In this document: positions 21,937-33,952 of the stretch, in pieces
How positions within the stretch are numbered: position 1 is the stretch's first letter
Layout of the letters: each line of letters begins with the position of its first letter
From: Humulus lupulus
Taxonomy: Eukaryota; Streptophyta; Magnoliopsida; Rosales; Cannabaceae
Reading direction: 5' to 3'
Assembly (NCBI RefSeq): GCF_963169125.1
Contig: NC_084802.1
Location: 115,324,903-115,388,902 of the forward strand
DNA: 64,000 nucleotides
Program-made: the position numbers and the translations under genes
Notes under the pieces: model-generated
Databases searched by the model: none
Told to the model about the DNA's origin: nothing
What the model saw: the letters and a program-made list of their open reading frames with translations, nothing else

Positions 21937-23563
21937 CTCATGTAATTTACTATGCTAGCAAAACTTTAAATGATGCTCAATTTAATTATTCCACAACCGA
22001 AAAATAATTGCTTGCTGTTGTTTTTGCATTGGAGAAATTTAGATCTTATTTGTTAGGGTCTAAAACTATTGTTTATTCTGATCATGCTGCATTAAAGTAT
22101 CTCTTATCGAAAAAAGATGCTAAGTCTCGTTTGATCTGTTGGATCCTGCTTTTACAAGAATTTGACTTAGAAATATGTGTTAAAAAGGGCTCTTAAAATG
22201 TTATTGCTGATCATTTATCTAGACTAGTTATTGAAACTATACATGACTCCACTCCTATCACTGAAACTTTTCCTGATGAACAATTGATGCATGTTTCTTC
22301 CTTGCATTGGTATGCTGATATTGTTAATTATTTGGTCACTAAAGAAATACCATCTCATTGGTCTAAACATGACAAATCTAAATTTTATTCTGAGGTGAAA
22401 AACTTTATTTGGGATGATCCTTACTTATTTAAATATTGCCCTGATCAAATAATTAGAAGATGCATTCCAAATTGTGACCAATCTAAAATCATATCTTTTT
22501 GTCACGACCATGTATGTGGAGGACATTTTAGTGGTAAGAAAACAGCTGCTAAAGTTTTACAATGTGGTTTTTATTGGTCTACTTTCTTTCATGATACATA
22601 TGTTTATTGTAAAACTTGTGAACGTTGCCAAAAGTTAAGAAGTTTAACTAAAAGAAACATGATGCCTCTAAATCCTATTCTTATTATTGACATATTTGAT
22701 GTTTGGGGCATTGATTTTATGGGACCATTTCTTAACTCTTTTGGTAATCTTTATATTCTTGTAGGAGTTGATTATGTGTCTAAATGGGTTGAAGCTATTG
22801 CATGCCACACTAATGACCACAAAGTTGTGCTTCGGTTTTTGAAAGAAAATATATTTTCCCGTTTTTGTTCACCACGTGATATCATTAGTGATAACGGTAC
22901 ACACTTTTGTAATAAGTCATTTGAACATTTGATGAAACAATATGGCATTACACATAAAGTCTCAACACCATATCACCCACAAACTAGTGGTCAAGTTGAA
23001 GTGTCTAATAGGGAAGTTAAGCACATTTTAGAAAAAACGGTGAATCCAACTAGGAAAGATTGGTCCTTAAGACTCACTAATGCATTATGGGTGTATCGTA
23101 CCGCATACAAAACACCCATTGGCATGTCACCCTACAGGCTTCTGTATGGGAAGGCGTGCCACTTACATGTTGAGTTAGAACATAGAGCCTTTTGGGCGAT
23201 AAAGCAATTAAATTTTTCTTTAGACAAGGCAGGTGAGAAACGAAAGCTTCAACTAAATGAAGAAAAAATTAGGAATGATGCATATAACTATTCAAAAAGT
23301 ATAAGGATCGTATGAAATTTTACCATGATAAAAATATTTTGAGAAAAGATTTTTCCCCAGGTCAGAAAGTTCCTTTATACAACTCTCGTTTGCATTTATT
23401 CCCGAGAAAGTTACGCTCTAGGTGGTCTGGTCCTTACATTATTCGTATTGTTTTTCCACATGGAGCTATTGAAATTGAAAATCCTAAAAATGGTGATATA
23501 TTTAAAGTTAATGGACAAAAATTAAAACCATTTTTAGAATTAAAAATGAAATTCTGTTTTTAG
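21937..23563 (+). pseudogene. A1 RNase H end and integrase
   Basis: RNase [28 protein letters not shown] and [16 protein letters not shown] at 22194 stands where Gln is expected before [10 protein letters not shown]. Integrase: HHCC finger (H..H, then CKTCERC), catalytic Asp in WGIDFMGPF, Asp in ISDNGTHF, Glu in [11 protein letters not shown], then the Athila block [15 protein letters not shown] one-base shift near 23310 separates the C-terminal part ([20 protein letters not shown]). The integrase core is open for 344 codons with all catalytic residues, yet the gene as a whole is broken. Confidence 0.88.
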
Positions 23564-23639
23564 TAATTACCAAATTAATTAAACCATGTGAATTAATTAA
23601 AGTGCAGAATGGTAATTAACTGTTTAAACAGATTGCAAT

Positions 23640-24423
23640 TCTGTCGGGACAGAATCCGAACTTGTCACGATAGAAACTGAACACAATAAAAAGACAGTGC
23701 AAAACAATAAAGAACACAACGAATTTTTACAAGGTTCAGAAACCCTTTCAGATAACCTACTCCTTGGGGCCACGCCCAGAGAATAAAACCAATTAATAAA
23801 GAATCACAAGTACAAAATATTGACTTAAACAAAACAAGACTCCCTCTTGAGATTTTCCGCAACTTTGTTGTACTTCTCTTCACTAATCTGATCTTGATTG
23901 AAACGCTCAACCACTTGAACTCCCTTCAATGGCCAGTGAGTGCTTGCATCCTCCCGATGCAAGGCTTGTAAAAATCTTCTCCCGAAGACTATAAAAGTTG
24001 TGTTCAAATTACAATGTGTATTCACTCATGTACGTGGTATAAACTCACCACAAAATACTAAACACTCATATTTCTACAAGATCACGTGAATACTATGATC
24101 TTGAATACAAATAAGGAACTCTCACAAATATTGCAATACACTCACAAATTATGCACAAAAGAGTTCACTTTTTATCACTGCCTTTAGAGCCCTATTTAAA
24201 GAGTCATTTTCGTGCTCATAAAGGCTGAGAAAGAATCTCCTAATAAAGGCAAGAATAACTGAAGATAGTCTTGATTGATGAAGAATTGCCTTTTTTAGAA
24301 GATCCTGATCCGACAGATACGATTTTGGTGGGGACAGCTCAGACCTATGTTGGATCAAAAACATGCTCAAAATAGAAAGAACAATTAATGACATTAAAGA
24401 TTCAGTTTCCTGAATTTCAATTC
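23640..24423 (-). repeat. Probable solo LTR, copia-like, in the A1 3' region
   Basis: TG...CA boundaries flanked by ATTC on both sides (23636-23639 and 24424-24427). Read on the minus strand it has a TTTAAATAG-type TATA near 24190 and an ACCTTGTAAAAATTCG stretch near its end that is common in plant LTRs. No coding sequence or primer site is attached. The right edge is uncertain, and insertion-like sequence could reach about 24660. Confidence 0.45.
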
Positions 24424-25439
24424 TTGAGTTACACGAAAATATAATGTCAAATATTCCAGTAATGATTTTGAGTAAGTACTGAATATTTGCAAGGTATTAC
24501 TTCCCATTATAATCAAATAAAGTTAAATAAGGAATGTAAATATTCCACAAATCACAAGAAAGGGAAAGTTTAATTTCGAAAAACACAATAAAGGGAAACA
24601 AACAATTGATCTTTTAATAAAAAGATATTTCTATAAAATATGCCAATTTTATGATTTACAAAAAACCGATGGCGTGGATAAGATCCTCCTTGAGGACCCT
24701 GTTTACCATGCTCTTTGATTCCTATTTGATCTTGATAACTTGTGTTTTATTTGTTTTGTTTGTTTTATGTGTGATTTAATTTTTGTTTGTTGTATCTTTT
24801 ACTCTCTTAGTGATGCACCATATCGAGGTACGACCATTCTAAACTCTAAACTCTTGTCAATTTTAATTTATATTTATATTTTGACACATTGAGGACAATG
24901 CTTAAATTAAGTTTCGGGTAGTGAGTTTAATGGTTGTTTACCATTCATTATGTTGAATATGAGGGTAGAATTGTGTTAAGTTTGTTTTTTCTTTTTTGTT
25001 TTTTTTAAAATATATATATTGTTGTCTTGTTATCTTGTCAAAAAAAAAATTGGTGATATTTTTCATTTTCAATGATAAAAATCTTGATTGAGTTTGAATT
25101 TAATTCTCTTAAAAATATAAATAATTTTTAAGCTTTGTTTTTAATTATTGGGTCAATTTTGCTTGTAACCAAAAATACATTTTTCATAACAAGAACATAT
25201 TTACTTCCTAAAAGTTTAAATGAAAAATAATTTTTGAAAACATCTTTAAAAATAAAAGAGCAAAATTGACAATTTAATTAATTACATAAGCTTAACTTTT
25301 ATTCATAATAATTTTTTTAAGAATTATTTTCATTGTGCAATTTTTAAGAAAATCCTTTTTATGTCACCATTAAAAAAAAAATTGTGTGTTTTAAATTTTC
25401 TTTTGCTTGAGGACTAGCAAGACTTTAAGTTTGGGGGTG
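24424..25439 (+). other. A1 3' non-coding region and polypurine tract
   Basis: AT-rich, no coding frame. It contains ACATTGAGGACAATGCTT near 24885, a block common downstream of Athila integrase, and ends with AAGTTTGGGGGTG (25427-25439), the likely polypurine tract. Confidence 0.65.
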
Positions 25440-27523
25440 TGATAACTCTACAAAATAGAGTTATTTTACAACTTTTTATGTGCTAATTGTTTCTTAGTTC
25501 TTGAGTTTTTAATTGATTTATTAAGTTTTTAAGTAATTTTGAATTTATTGGGTTTATTTTGATTTTCTATATTTTTGTGTGTTTTTATAATTATTTTGTT
25601 GTAAAAAGTTGTAGTTAATTAGTTGAATTATTATTTTGTTTGAGGTAAAAAAATGTTGTATTATTCAACTTAAATGTTAAAAATAAATTAAGTTATAATT
25701 AATATTTTCAAAGAATTAACTTAATTTATTTTATAGTTGAAAATATTTTATTATGATTTATTTTATGTCTATTATGATTTATTTTATGTTTATTTTGTAG
25801 GGAATGATGTTGTATCTTTTTTGTGTTTTAAAAATAAAGAAAAAGAAAGGAAAATGACACTTTTGAGAAAAGAAAACAATTACCTTCAAGCCCCCCTCAG
25901 CTGCCAGCAGCCCAACTCTCCAGGCCCAACCCGAGGCCCACAAAGCAGCAGCTGCCCAGCCCAGCTTCTCCTCCTTCAGCTACTTGGGCCGCACTAGACC
26001 ACAGGCCCACCTCCTGAAGTTGTACACTTGTAGCTCCTTCATCTCCTCCCACCAAGCCCAGCTGAAGCCCACGGTTTCTCCAACTGCCCAGCCGTGCCCC
26101 AAGCCACACAGATCCTAGCAGCTCCACCACGCCAGGCCCAAGCATCCTCCAGCACCCCACAGGCCCGTGCCTTCCTTATCCTCACCTGGGCCCGCGGCGT
26201 GCCCACCCCGAGCACCTACCTCCATCCACGTCCAGCCCAACGCCAGCCACGACCCAACGAAGCCTACAACCATTCGGGCCTCCTTCCTTTAGCTCCCACA
26301 CCAACAAGTCAACCGGCCAAATCCGCTCCAAGCCCAGCCAAAACAGCCACCCAACCAGCAGCCAACAAGCTGCCTTTTCCCCACTTTGAGCCCAACAATT
26401 GCATTTTTGTACCTTTGTCCCCTATGCCTTAAATGCCACATTTTTACCCAATTTTCTCACATATTTCACCACAACATCATCATTACACCCTATAATTTAC
26501 CTCTACATGCCATATTTATTTTTTTCCATTAATTTAATCACTTTAATTAATTTAAGTTGATTATTTTAATGCTCTCATTTTGGCTATAAATATAGAATTT
26601 GAAGACCATTTTAGGGTGCTTAATTTTTGGTTACCATCTTCTTTTCTCCTATTTTCTCTCTACCATTGTCTCTTCCATTTTGGGGTTTTTCAAGAGCATT
26701 TTCAAGTATGTATTTTGTTTATTTTGTAATTTATATTCTAGTTATGGGCTTCTAATCTTTTTCATAAGATTATTAAGATCATGATGAAGCAACTTGTAAC
26801 TAGATAATATTTATGTTGTATGTTGATTTCCCTTGTAATGCGACAAAGTTTATGGATTTTTCTTCTTCATATATGTCTTTCATCTTTAATATCTCATATT
26901 TTGGATTGTTAGATAATATGCACTTTGTTCTTCATTTTGCAAAACATAATATTCTTTGTGTAAGATGTGTCATTAAATTGTACACATCCAATGCTTAGAA
27001 CAAAAATATTATGTTTTGCCTTATAAATAATGTTATTTGATATTTTGTTGTTTCATTAGGTTGATTCACATTAAATACTTTGAAATTATACTTTTTGAAA
27101 AGTGAAGAAAAATCCTATCTTTTTAGAAGTAATTTGTGCTTAAAATTATAAATCTATTTAGAAAATGATAGTTAAACTTATTTTAACTATCACTAAAACT
27201 TGGGAATCAATATACTAATAAGTATTATTAAACTTACATTTTGTGGATTCTAGTATCTTAATAATCTTTTCTTTTAACATTTATTTTCAAATCATTATTG
27301 GTTTATTTTTATTCTCTTAAATAACTTTATTTTCAATCTTTTATTTTATGTTCATAACATTAAAACTCATCAATCTTTGGAGCTAGGTTAAAATTTATTA
27401 ATTTTGGTTTTAAATAGTTTTCTTTTTTATTTTAGACAACTCCTTTGTGTTCGAGCTCGTGCTTACACGAACACTATATTTCATATACGATTCGTGCGCT
27501 TGTGAGTATAAATTTTTAAAACA
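25440..27523 (+). repeat. A1: Athila-type 3' LTR (about 2.1 kb)
   Basis: Starts TGATAACTCTACAAAATAGAG after the polypurine tract. The end is placed at TTTTTAAAACA by analogy with Athila LTR ends that follow a GTTCGAGCTCGTGCTT...CGAATTCG-like block. TATA-like TATAAATATAG near 26585. A GC-rich island sits at 25886-26420. The 3' boundary is approximate because another LTR begins 5 bp later. Confidence 0.7.
25886..26420 (+). repeat. GC-rich GCCCA-repeat island in the Athila LTR
   Basis: About 0.5 kb of C-rich sequence, full of GCCCA/GCCCAG words and at least four GGCCCA words, in an otherwise AT-rich LTR. An open frame crosses it on each strand, but composition alone explains that. GGCCCA is the plant site II promoter word bound by TCP factors. 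Confidence 0.6.
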
Positions 27524-27527
27524 TACC

Positions 27528-28964
27528 TGTTTTAGGTCCATCATTGACTCAATCCTAAAGTGAGTTATGAACTCCTATTTATGCTTTTATGACTTTTGAC
27601 TTATCGAGTAAGGTTCAATATTCCCACGACCAAATTCTTGATATCTTGGAGTCATAAAACTACATGTGGCTGAGAACTTACTTCATAGATATGGAATCTA
27701 CTACTTACTTAAATGAAAGAAGATTAGTTGTTCCTTCTAGTGTTAATTTGGATCTTTAACATAGAGCGCTCAATTTATGTTAGAGAAGAAAAATTTCATT
27801 CTATAATTAAGTTTGTAGAATAATGTTCATTATAGGCTCAATGAAACTAATTGATAAAGACATAATTAGAGAAGTTAACAGACATTAAGACCTAGCTTTA
27901 ATTATGAACAATCTAGAAGAGGGTCATAACTCATGCAATGACTAAATCAATTGAGGACTTTATAGTTATAGCTTCAAATAATATAAGATTGTAGTTTTGA
28001 GAGTTCAACTATGAATTTCTAGTGGAATAATTCATAGTTAATAAGTTAATTAATGGAATTAAGAGTTAGTGAAATTAATTAAATTATTGGAGTTTAGAAC
28101 TACGAGTTCATAATGTCCTCATACTAGCTCAATAACACATACGTGGGATTTTGGTATTAAAAGGAAATAATGAAAAATAATAAAGTATTGAGAAGGATTT
28201 TTAATCGCACAAATTAATATTATTTGTGAAATAATATTGAAAATATTATTTATGAAATAATATTTAATGGAAAATAAAATTATAATTATAATTTTTTGAA
28301 ATGAAATTTTTATTGAAAATTAATTTAATCATATTTAATTTTGTGGTATAATTGTGTACTACATAAAATAATATGATAAAGGCCTAACAAATAGCATTTT
28401 ATAGAGATAAAACACCACAGGGCCCATAGCCCTTTAGTTGGCGCCAACCACAGTCCAAATGGACTGTGACCCATGCATAGGCCCAGTGACATTAGGGCTA
28501 CGTCTTCTTTCTATTGTTATATTAGAATAACATAACATCAAGAGAGAAGACAAGATACATCAGATCTATTTCACGTTATTTGCCAAGAGAGAAAAGTAGA
28601 GAACTTTGTTCTCTTTTTGTTGTGAGAAGAACACTCTCTCATGTGTTGAAATTCAAAAGTGTGTTCTTGTGTTTCCTACTAAATAGCATAGACATCCATC
28701 TATTTCCTTGTTTTTGTGCGAGTCATGGAATGGAAGATGGTGGGTTAGGAGGCTAAGACACTATTTGGTGTATAAGTGTTCTATATCTACAAAATGATAT
28801 TTGTATTTTTCTTTTTATTCAGATTCATGTTGTATGAGAAATATCTCATTCTAGTTATAGTTCCTAAAGTGATTCGTTCTTATGTTTTAATAATTGTTAT
28901 TATCGCATTTAAATGTTATCACATGATTCCACTGCACTGTCAATTACATGATCAAAAACCAACA
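27528..28964 (+). repeat. C1: copia-like 5' LTR (about 1.4 kb)
   Basis: Starts TGTTTTAGG and ends AAAACCAACA. One base later TTGGTACGAGAGCCA follows, close to the initiator-Met primer-binding site of plant copia elements (TGGTATCAGAGCC). The LTR contains a perfect 9-bp inverted repeat (CACAGTCCA/TGGACTGTG, 28449-28468) next to TTGGCGCCAA. Start assigned from the TGTT/AACA pairing; no second LTR copy is in the window to confirm it. Confidence 0.55.
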
Positions 28965-28965
28965 A

Positions 28966-28980
28966 TTGGTACGAGAGCCA
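28966..28980 (+). promoter_or_regulatory. C1 primer-binding site (initiator-Met type, degenerate)
   Basis: TTGGTACGAGAGCCA differs by about two positions from the usual TTGGTATCAGAGCCA. Confidence 0.55.
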
Positions 28981-30694
28981 CATGGTTGAGATCATGTGTC
29001 ATGAATCTGATCTATGTTTATTTTGAATATATGAACACATAGAGCACATGTTTTATGTGTGAGCTTAAGAGTTGTTCTTATTTCTTATATATTTTGAATA
29101 TGTTTAATGTGATTGATCGTTAACTATATGGTTATTTTTGTTTTTTGTTTTGTTCTTCATTTTTTTAATTAGATTCAATGTACATCCATATTGTCTTGAT
29201 TGGTATAGGATCTATGTAATTCAATAAATTTATTGTTTTTAGAATTTAAGTTATGTTCTTGAATGGGATGTTATTCAATAAGATTGAATACCACCATTTT
29301 TTTTATATTATTATTGTAATCATTTAAAAATAAAGTTTTTTTTTTAACTCACGACAATATGCCGTGAGTGATGAATGAGCAATCAAGCACCATTAGGTGC
29401 ATATGTTGAAGATCAATTGTGCAACAAATTTGAAACTTAACGTGGGAACCACTAAATGATCAATTTTGAATTGATCATTAAATTGATCAAAGTGTTCATG
29501 CGTGAGTTGCACATTTTGTGCAACAAAATCAGCTTTGACTTATTTGTATTATTTAATTTAAAATAAATGTAAGTTTTAATATTTGATATTAATATATTTG
29601 TGAAAAATATTTGAGTTGTTAGTTAAATTATGAATCTTTTTTTATTTAAGAAACAAAAAGAGAATATTATACTCATTAAATAAAAGGAAGTTGGTGGTGG
29701 TTATCAAATTCAAATTTGAGTTAAATAATTATCTTATTAATTAATTAATTTCAAGTTTTTAAAAATTAACTATATTAGTTAAATTATTTAATTAATTTAT
29801 TTATTACCAAATAAATTGTTAATTGTTAATTTTTGAAAACAAGACATTAATGTCTTAATTCAAAATTAAGAAAGTGAATTGTTTACTGTTTTCTTAATTT
29901 TGTTATTGCGAAGATTTGACTATTAAATTAGTTAAATACCTTGTTTCTCAAACAAGATTATTAGTATTCATTTTTAATGAAAACTATTTGATTTATTCAA
30001 ATCAAATATTGGTTTTAGAAACTACTAATAAGATTAATAATTAATATTTCATTTAGAGAAATAGAATTTTTTTTGTCAAAATTTAGTTTATTGAAACTAA
30101 TTAATTATTAATTAAATATAATTTGAGTAATTATAATCCTAATAATTTCTATTAAATAATAGTATTTTTTAAATGATCAATTACTTATTTACACAATTAT
30201 GAAATATTTTTTGCAAAATTTGATAATAGTTTTGGAAACTATTAGTTATAAATTAATAATTTATGAAATTATTATTTTAATAACAAAACTTTAAGAAACT
30301 TTGATAAATTCTAATTTTGGAAATTCGGTCATCTCATTTAGAACTTAGGGTTAAGGGTTGAGTGCGCAATCTCGGAGGCCCACAACAAATGTTGAAGTCT
30401 ATGGAGATTACAAGAAGTTTTGAAGCCCAACGAATGCCTTGGTGTATTTTGTAATTTCGTTAAACAAACAGAACTCGGTCAATACCCTAATGTTTAATTA
30501 TATTGTATGATTGGTAACATGTTAATATGATCGCTTCACATGCCATATAGAATAGGAATGCCAACTCATTGCATCAATTCAATGGCATGCTATGTATGAA
30601 TGTTAATTTTTTATTAACTTGTCTCCTAGGATAAAAGAGTGGTATGGTTCATTTTCTACCATAAATTGACACAAATAATTTGAATGACATTTAA
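28981..30694 (+). other. C1 interior, non-coding
   Basis: About 1.7 kb of very AT-rich sequence with no coding frame and no recognisable gag or pol. Contains small inverted repeats (for example ACTCACG...CGTGAGT near 29347-29369). Either the leader of a long element or the body of a non-autonomous one. It is cut at 30694 by the T3 3' LTR, with GTACT as the flanking 5 bp. Confidence 0.5.
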
Positions 30695-30699
30695 GTACT

Positions 30700-31439
30700 T
30701 GTTGACCAGCATTTTGTTCAATGACGTTGAGTCAATTTATACGACAGAATAAGAATTAAACGAATTGGAATCAAGTAAACGAAATAAAGAATTTTATAGT
30801 GGTTCGGCCTCAAGAGTTGGTAATGACCTACGTCCACTTGCCCTTTTATTTATCGAAAAAGCGTTGCTCTTTAGATCAAGAAGAAATCGGGTTAAACTGA
30901 GTTTCTTAAGCTGGCGAAAGAATACAATTCGAAGGGTTTTGTACGTAGAGTACTTACAAAAGAAATATCTAGCTCTCTTTCTCCTTTTTTTTCACTTAGG
31001 GTTAATGATTGAATAAACCCCTTAATTATAGATAGTCTTAATGTGCTATGGGCCCTTACAAACAAATCTAGGCCCTACACGTGTAGATATGGGATTAGTA
31101 CATTCAGTTACATATTCAAATAATATAGGAATAACACAATTTAAATATCAGTTTCATAAATATCTTGGAATATTTGATAGTGTCTCATGAAACTCAGATC
31201 ATTGGGTAAAGCGTACTGCTTAACAAATATGTCTTGTACTCTAAGCAGCTTCATGAGATGGCACTAATCTGCTCCATTATCGAGTAGGCTATTGGCTCTT
31301 TGTGAAACAACCTTTTATATTATGACATAGCCTCCTCGAGTAGTTACTCATTCCGACTAGCATTCTGAATTTAATGTGGTATGTCGCCACGTGTCTTCTA
31401 TGTAGCAGCCACGTCATCCAGTCAAAATTGGGTTAAACA
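30700..31439 (-). repeat. T3: 3' LTR (740 bp)
   Basis: On the minus strand it starts TGTTTAACCC directly after a polypurine tract (AACTTGGGCGGCAAA, 31454-31440) and ends TGGTCAACA. It shares short blocks with the T1 and T2 LTRs (GGTTCGGCCTCAAG and CCTACGTCCACTT on the plus strand) but is clearly diverged. The left flank GTACT (30695-30699) is the presumed target duplication. Confidence 0.75.
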
Positions 31440-31559
31440 TTTGCCGCCCAAGTTTATCCTAGGGTGACCAACACTGGATAAACTTCCAGTCTTTAACCAG
31501 GTAAGCAACTATTCACCTTCTGTTTATCACTTTACAGCTCATAGCTTTGCTTTTATACG
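31440..31559 (-). other. T3 3' non-coding piece with polypurine tract
   Basis: Holds the T3 polypurine tract (31440-31454). Continues after T2 at 44405. No gene. Confidence 0.6.
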
Positions 31560-32153
31560 TGTTATCCATTAAATTAGCATTGGTGGCGTGGCAAGTGATC
31601 CCTGGACACGTGGCTGACACCTGGAAACGTTCTGCTAGAGGATCGACCAAAGGACACATTAGAAGCAATGCAAGCCTGTCTTACCTGCGACCAGTCTGGT
31701 CGATAGTTCCGTGTACAAGGCGACATTAATGGGAAGATCTTTATGAATCCCGAATTTATCTCACACAATCTCCTGAGTATCCGATTATTCAGGAAAGAAT
31801 ATATGTAACAATCTTTTGTAATCCCCCTTGAGCCTATAAATAGCAAGAGATAGCTCAAGGGAGGGGACTTTTTTTGGCTTTTGGAATCGTGAGAGATTAT
31901 AGTAATTATCCTAGGAATATTGTATTGTTCTTCAGAAAGTGGTGAAACTCATTGAACCCTAGTTCTTTGATCACTCTTCTGGTTTTTATATCAATATCAT
32001 TCTAAGTGGACGTAGGTCATTACCAGATCCTAGGGCCAAACCACTATAAAATACTGTGTCTTATTTACTTTTGTCATTACGTTCTTCTCATCTCTTTCAT
32101 TCATATCAAGCATATTCTGACTCCGTGTCAGTTGGCCAAATTTTGGGTCAACA
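31560..32153 (+). repeat. T2: 5' LTR (594 bp)
   Basis: TGTTATCC...GGGTCAACA; TATA box TATAAATAG at 31835. Matches the 3' LTR at about 98 percent by eye. Confidence 0.93.
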
Positions 32154-32156
32154 TTC

Positions 32157-32175
32157 TGGTGCTTTCATTGAGAGC
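32157..32175 (+). promoter_or_regulatory. T2 primer-binding site
   Basis: TGGTGCTTTCATTGAGAGC, three bases after the LTR. Confidence 0.75.
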
Positions 32176-32201
32176 ATGATTTATCGTTGTTGAGAAAACT
32201 A

Positions 32202-33418
32202 ATGGCGAAAGCTGGAAAGAAAACTGGACAAGCAGCCGCCGCTGCACCGTCAAACCCGCCACCTCCTCCTCCTCCTGCAAGCATGGCAGAGGATGAGCCA
32301 CAACTGGATTTTGAGGAGGAGGAGATGGATGATGCAACGTTGAAGAGTACCCTGGGCGCGTTGCAGGAAGAGCTGGCTAGTCTGAAGGCTAGTCAGGAGA
32401 CTACCGTTAAAGTTATGGCACGGCAGCAGCAGGAGATTGAACGGCAGCGCGCGGAATTGAGCGAAAGGCAGGCGGAGGTGGACCGCCGCCAGAACGAGGC
32501 CATGGCAGCCCATGAGGCAGCCTTGCTATTGGCTAGAAATCAGGCTGCACCTGCCTCGCAGCCTGACCCACCTGTGAATAGGCCCCCCCAGAGGGGTCCT
32601 AACCCGAGCCCACCGATCCAGCCTTCGAGTCCGCAAAGACCCGAACAGCCTCAGATGCCCCATGACGATGTCCCACTGGAGCCTGAGGTACAGCCACCGT
32701 CCCAAGCTGCTCGGGGTAACCCCCCGCAACGGAGGCAGAATAGGGCCGAGCATCAGCCTCGCAGCCCTAGACGCCGTAGGGATGATGGGCCGAACCTATC
32801 GGACAGAGGTCACTACCCTCCTGGCCACAAGAGGGACTCAGAGTTAGGCTCTGTGGTCCGGGGTCCCCCACGGCACGATGATGCACGAGGACACCACGAC
32901 CAGCGCAGGCCACCCTCTAACACTCGGGATGGTTCAGCCAGAAATGGACATCGGGGGAACAGTCGATCTCACCATAGCCAGTCGAGGTTCAGAGATTGCC
33001 ACGGATACAATGAGGCCGACTCAGGCAAAGGAAATGCCGGCGGAAGGAGTGAAGAAAGAGGTAAAGGTAGGAGCCAGGTACCTCAAGATGACCAACCAAA
33101 TAGACAGGATGCTGGGGGGCAACCCAGACAAAATAATGTCTTTGACCGGCTCGGGGGTAGCGAGCAGCGGAGAAGAGAAGAGGACCTGAGAGATGTACTC
33201 AATGATCGCCACGAGAGGCACGGCGAGAACGTCCCCCCGGCAACAGAGGCCACAGCGATTCCTACCGCAGTGCAGGCCCAGATAGACGCCCTCAACCAGG
33301 CTGTGCAGCAGCTGGTCGAAGGAAGGACTTCTTACATCAACCACGATAGGAGAAAAGGCACTCCTTTCGTACAAAGGATAGCTAATGCCGAAACTCCCAT
33401 CAAATTCAAGATGCCTAC
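32202..33418 (+). pseudogene. gag: T2 gag, N-terminal part
   Basis: ATG 32202 follows the primer-binding site by about 25 bases and is the first good start. The frame is open to the S1 insertion. Features: Ala/Pro-rich start, acidic coiled coil (EEEEMDDATLKSTLGAL, then Gln/Arg/Glu helix, residues about 35-110), Pro-rich and Arg-rich linker (110-340), and a short conserved helix (AQIDALNQAVQQLVEGRTSY) before the gag core. The core itself starts beyond S1 at 34662. Without S1 this N-terminal part would be intact, in contrast with T1. Confidence 0.85.
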
Positions 33419-33483
33419 TGTTATACCCAAAAATTGGAGAATGCATCCTAGGAGGCTAAGAAGAATGCATTCTAGGAGAGCTA

Positions 33484-33594
33484 AGGGGAGTGGTCCTAGG
33501 AGACCCCAAGGGAGTGGTCTTAGGAGACCCCAAGGAGAAAGTGGTCTTAGGAGACCCCAAGGAGGATGTGGTCCTAAGAGACCCCAAGGGTGTG
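33484..33594 (+). repeat. Tandem repeat, 24-27 bp unit, four copies (S1)
   Basis: GTGGTC(C/T)TAGGAGACCCCAAGG recurs at 33490, 33514, 33541 and 33568. Spacings 24, 27 and 27 bp are all multiples of three, so the plus-strand gag frame runs open through it and fuses a GLRRPQG-type repeat to Gag. Confidence 0.8.
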
Positions 33595-33789
33595 TAGGAG
33601 GCAAGCCTCCCAAGGTTTCCTAAGTGTTGGCTCGAATGTGTCCAAGGTAAGTAGCTAAGGAGGAGGAGTCTCATGCAAGAGGAAGGAGACTTAGATTTTG
33701 ATAAGGAGAGCCTATACAATGTTCGATCAGACATGTTTGGGAGATGCTAAAGGAGAATGCCTTGATCTTGTCCAAGGTGAGATGTTATG

Positions 33790-33952
33790 GAGGAGGTTGC
33801 CTCAATGTTGTCCAAGGTGAGGTGCTAAGGAGGTTGCCTCAATGTTGTCCAAGGTGAGGTGCTAAGGAGGTTGCCTCAATGTTGTCCAAGGTGAGGTGCC
33901 AAGGAGGTTGCCTCAATGTTGTCCAAGGTGAGGTGCCAAGGAGGTCGCCTTG
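33790..33952 (+). repeat. Tandem repeat, 37-bp unit, four to five copies (S1)
   Basis: GGTTGCCTCAATGTTGTCC units start at 33795, 33832, 33869 and 33906, with a last variant at 33943, exactly 37 bp apart. Confidence 0.85.

Larger units (their letters stand above)
21932..27523 (+). mobile_element. A1: Athila-type Ty3/gypsy element, 3' half
   Basis: RNase H and integrase on the plus strand are followed by a long AT-rich non-coding part, a polypurine tract and one LTR. The phrases ADHLSRL and [27 protein letters not shown] are characteristic of plant Athila elements. The 5' half lies left of the T1 insertion and off the window. A copia-like LTR is inserted in the 3' non-coding part. Confidence 0.85.

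Noticed and set aside
22284..23315. Considered a domesticated integrase-derived host gene because 344 codons are open with all catalytic residues.
   Set aside because: Directly upstream is a stop in RNase H, downstream a frameshift, and the polypurine tract and LTR of the same Athila element follow.
25897..26432. Proline/alanine-rich frames on both strands in the Athila LTR.
   Set aside because: They follow from the GCCCA-rich composition; no start context or similarity.
29390..29520. GATCAATT/AATTGATC repeats looked like a CRISPR-like or MITE structure.
   Set aside because: No regular spacers, no terminal inverted repeats with target duplication; AT-rich low complexity.
32250..33613. Minus-strand frames opposite T2 gag.
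   Set aside because: Shadows of the GC-rich gag frame. The real antisense gene is downstream of pol.
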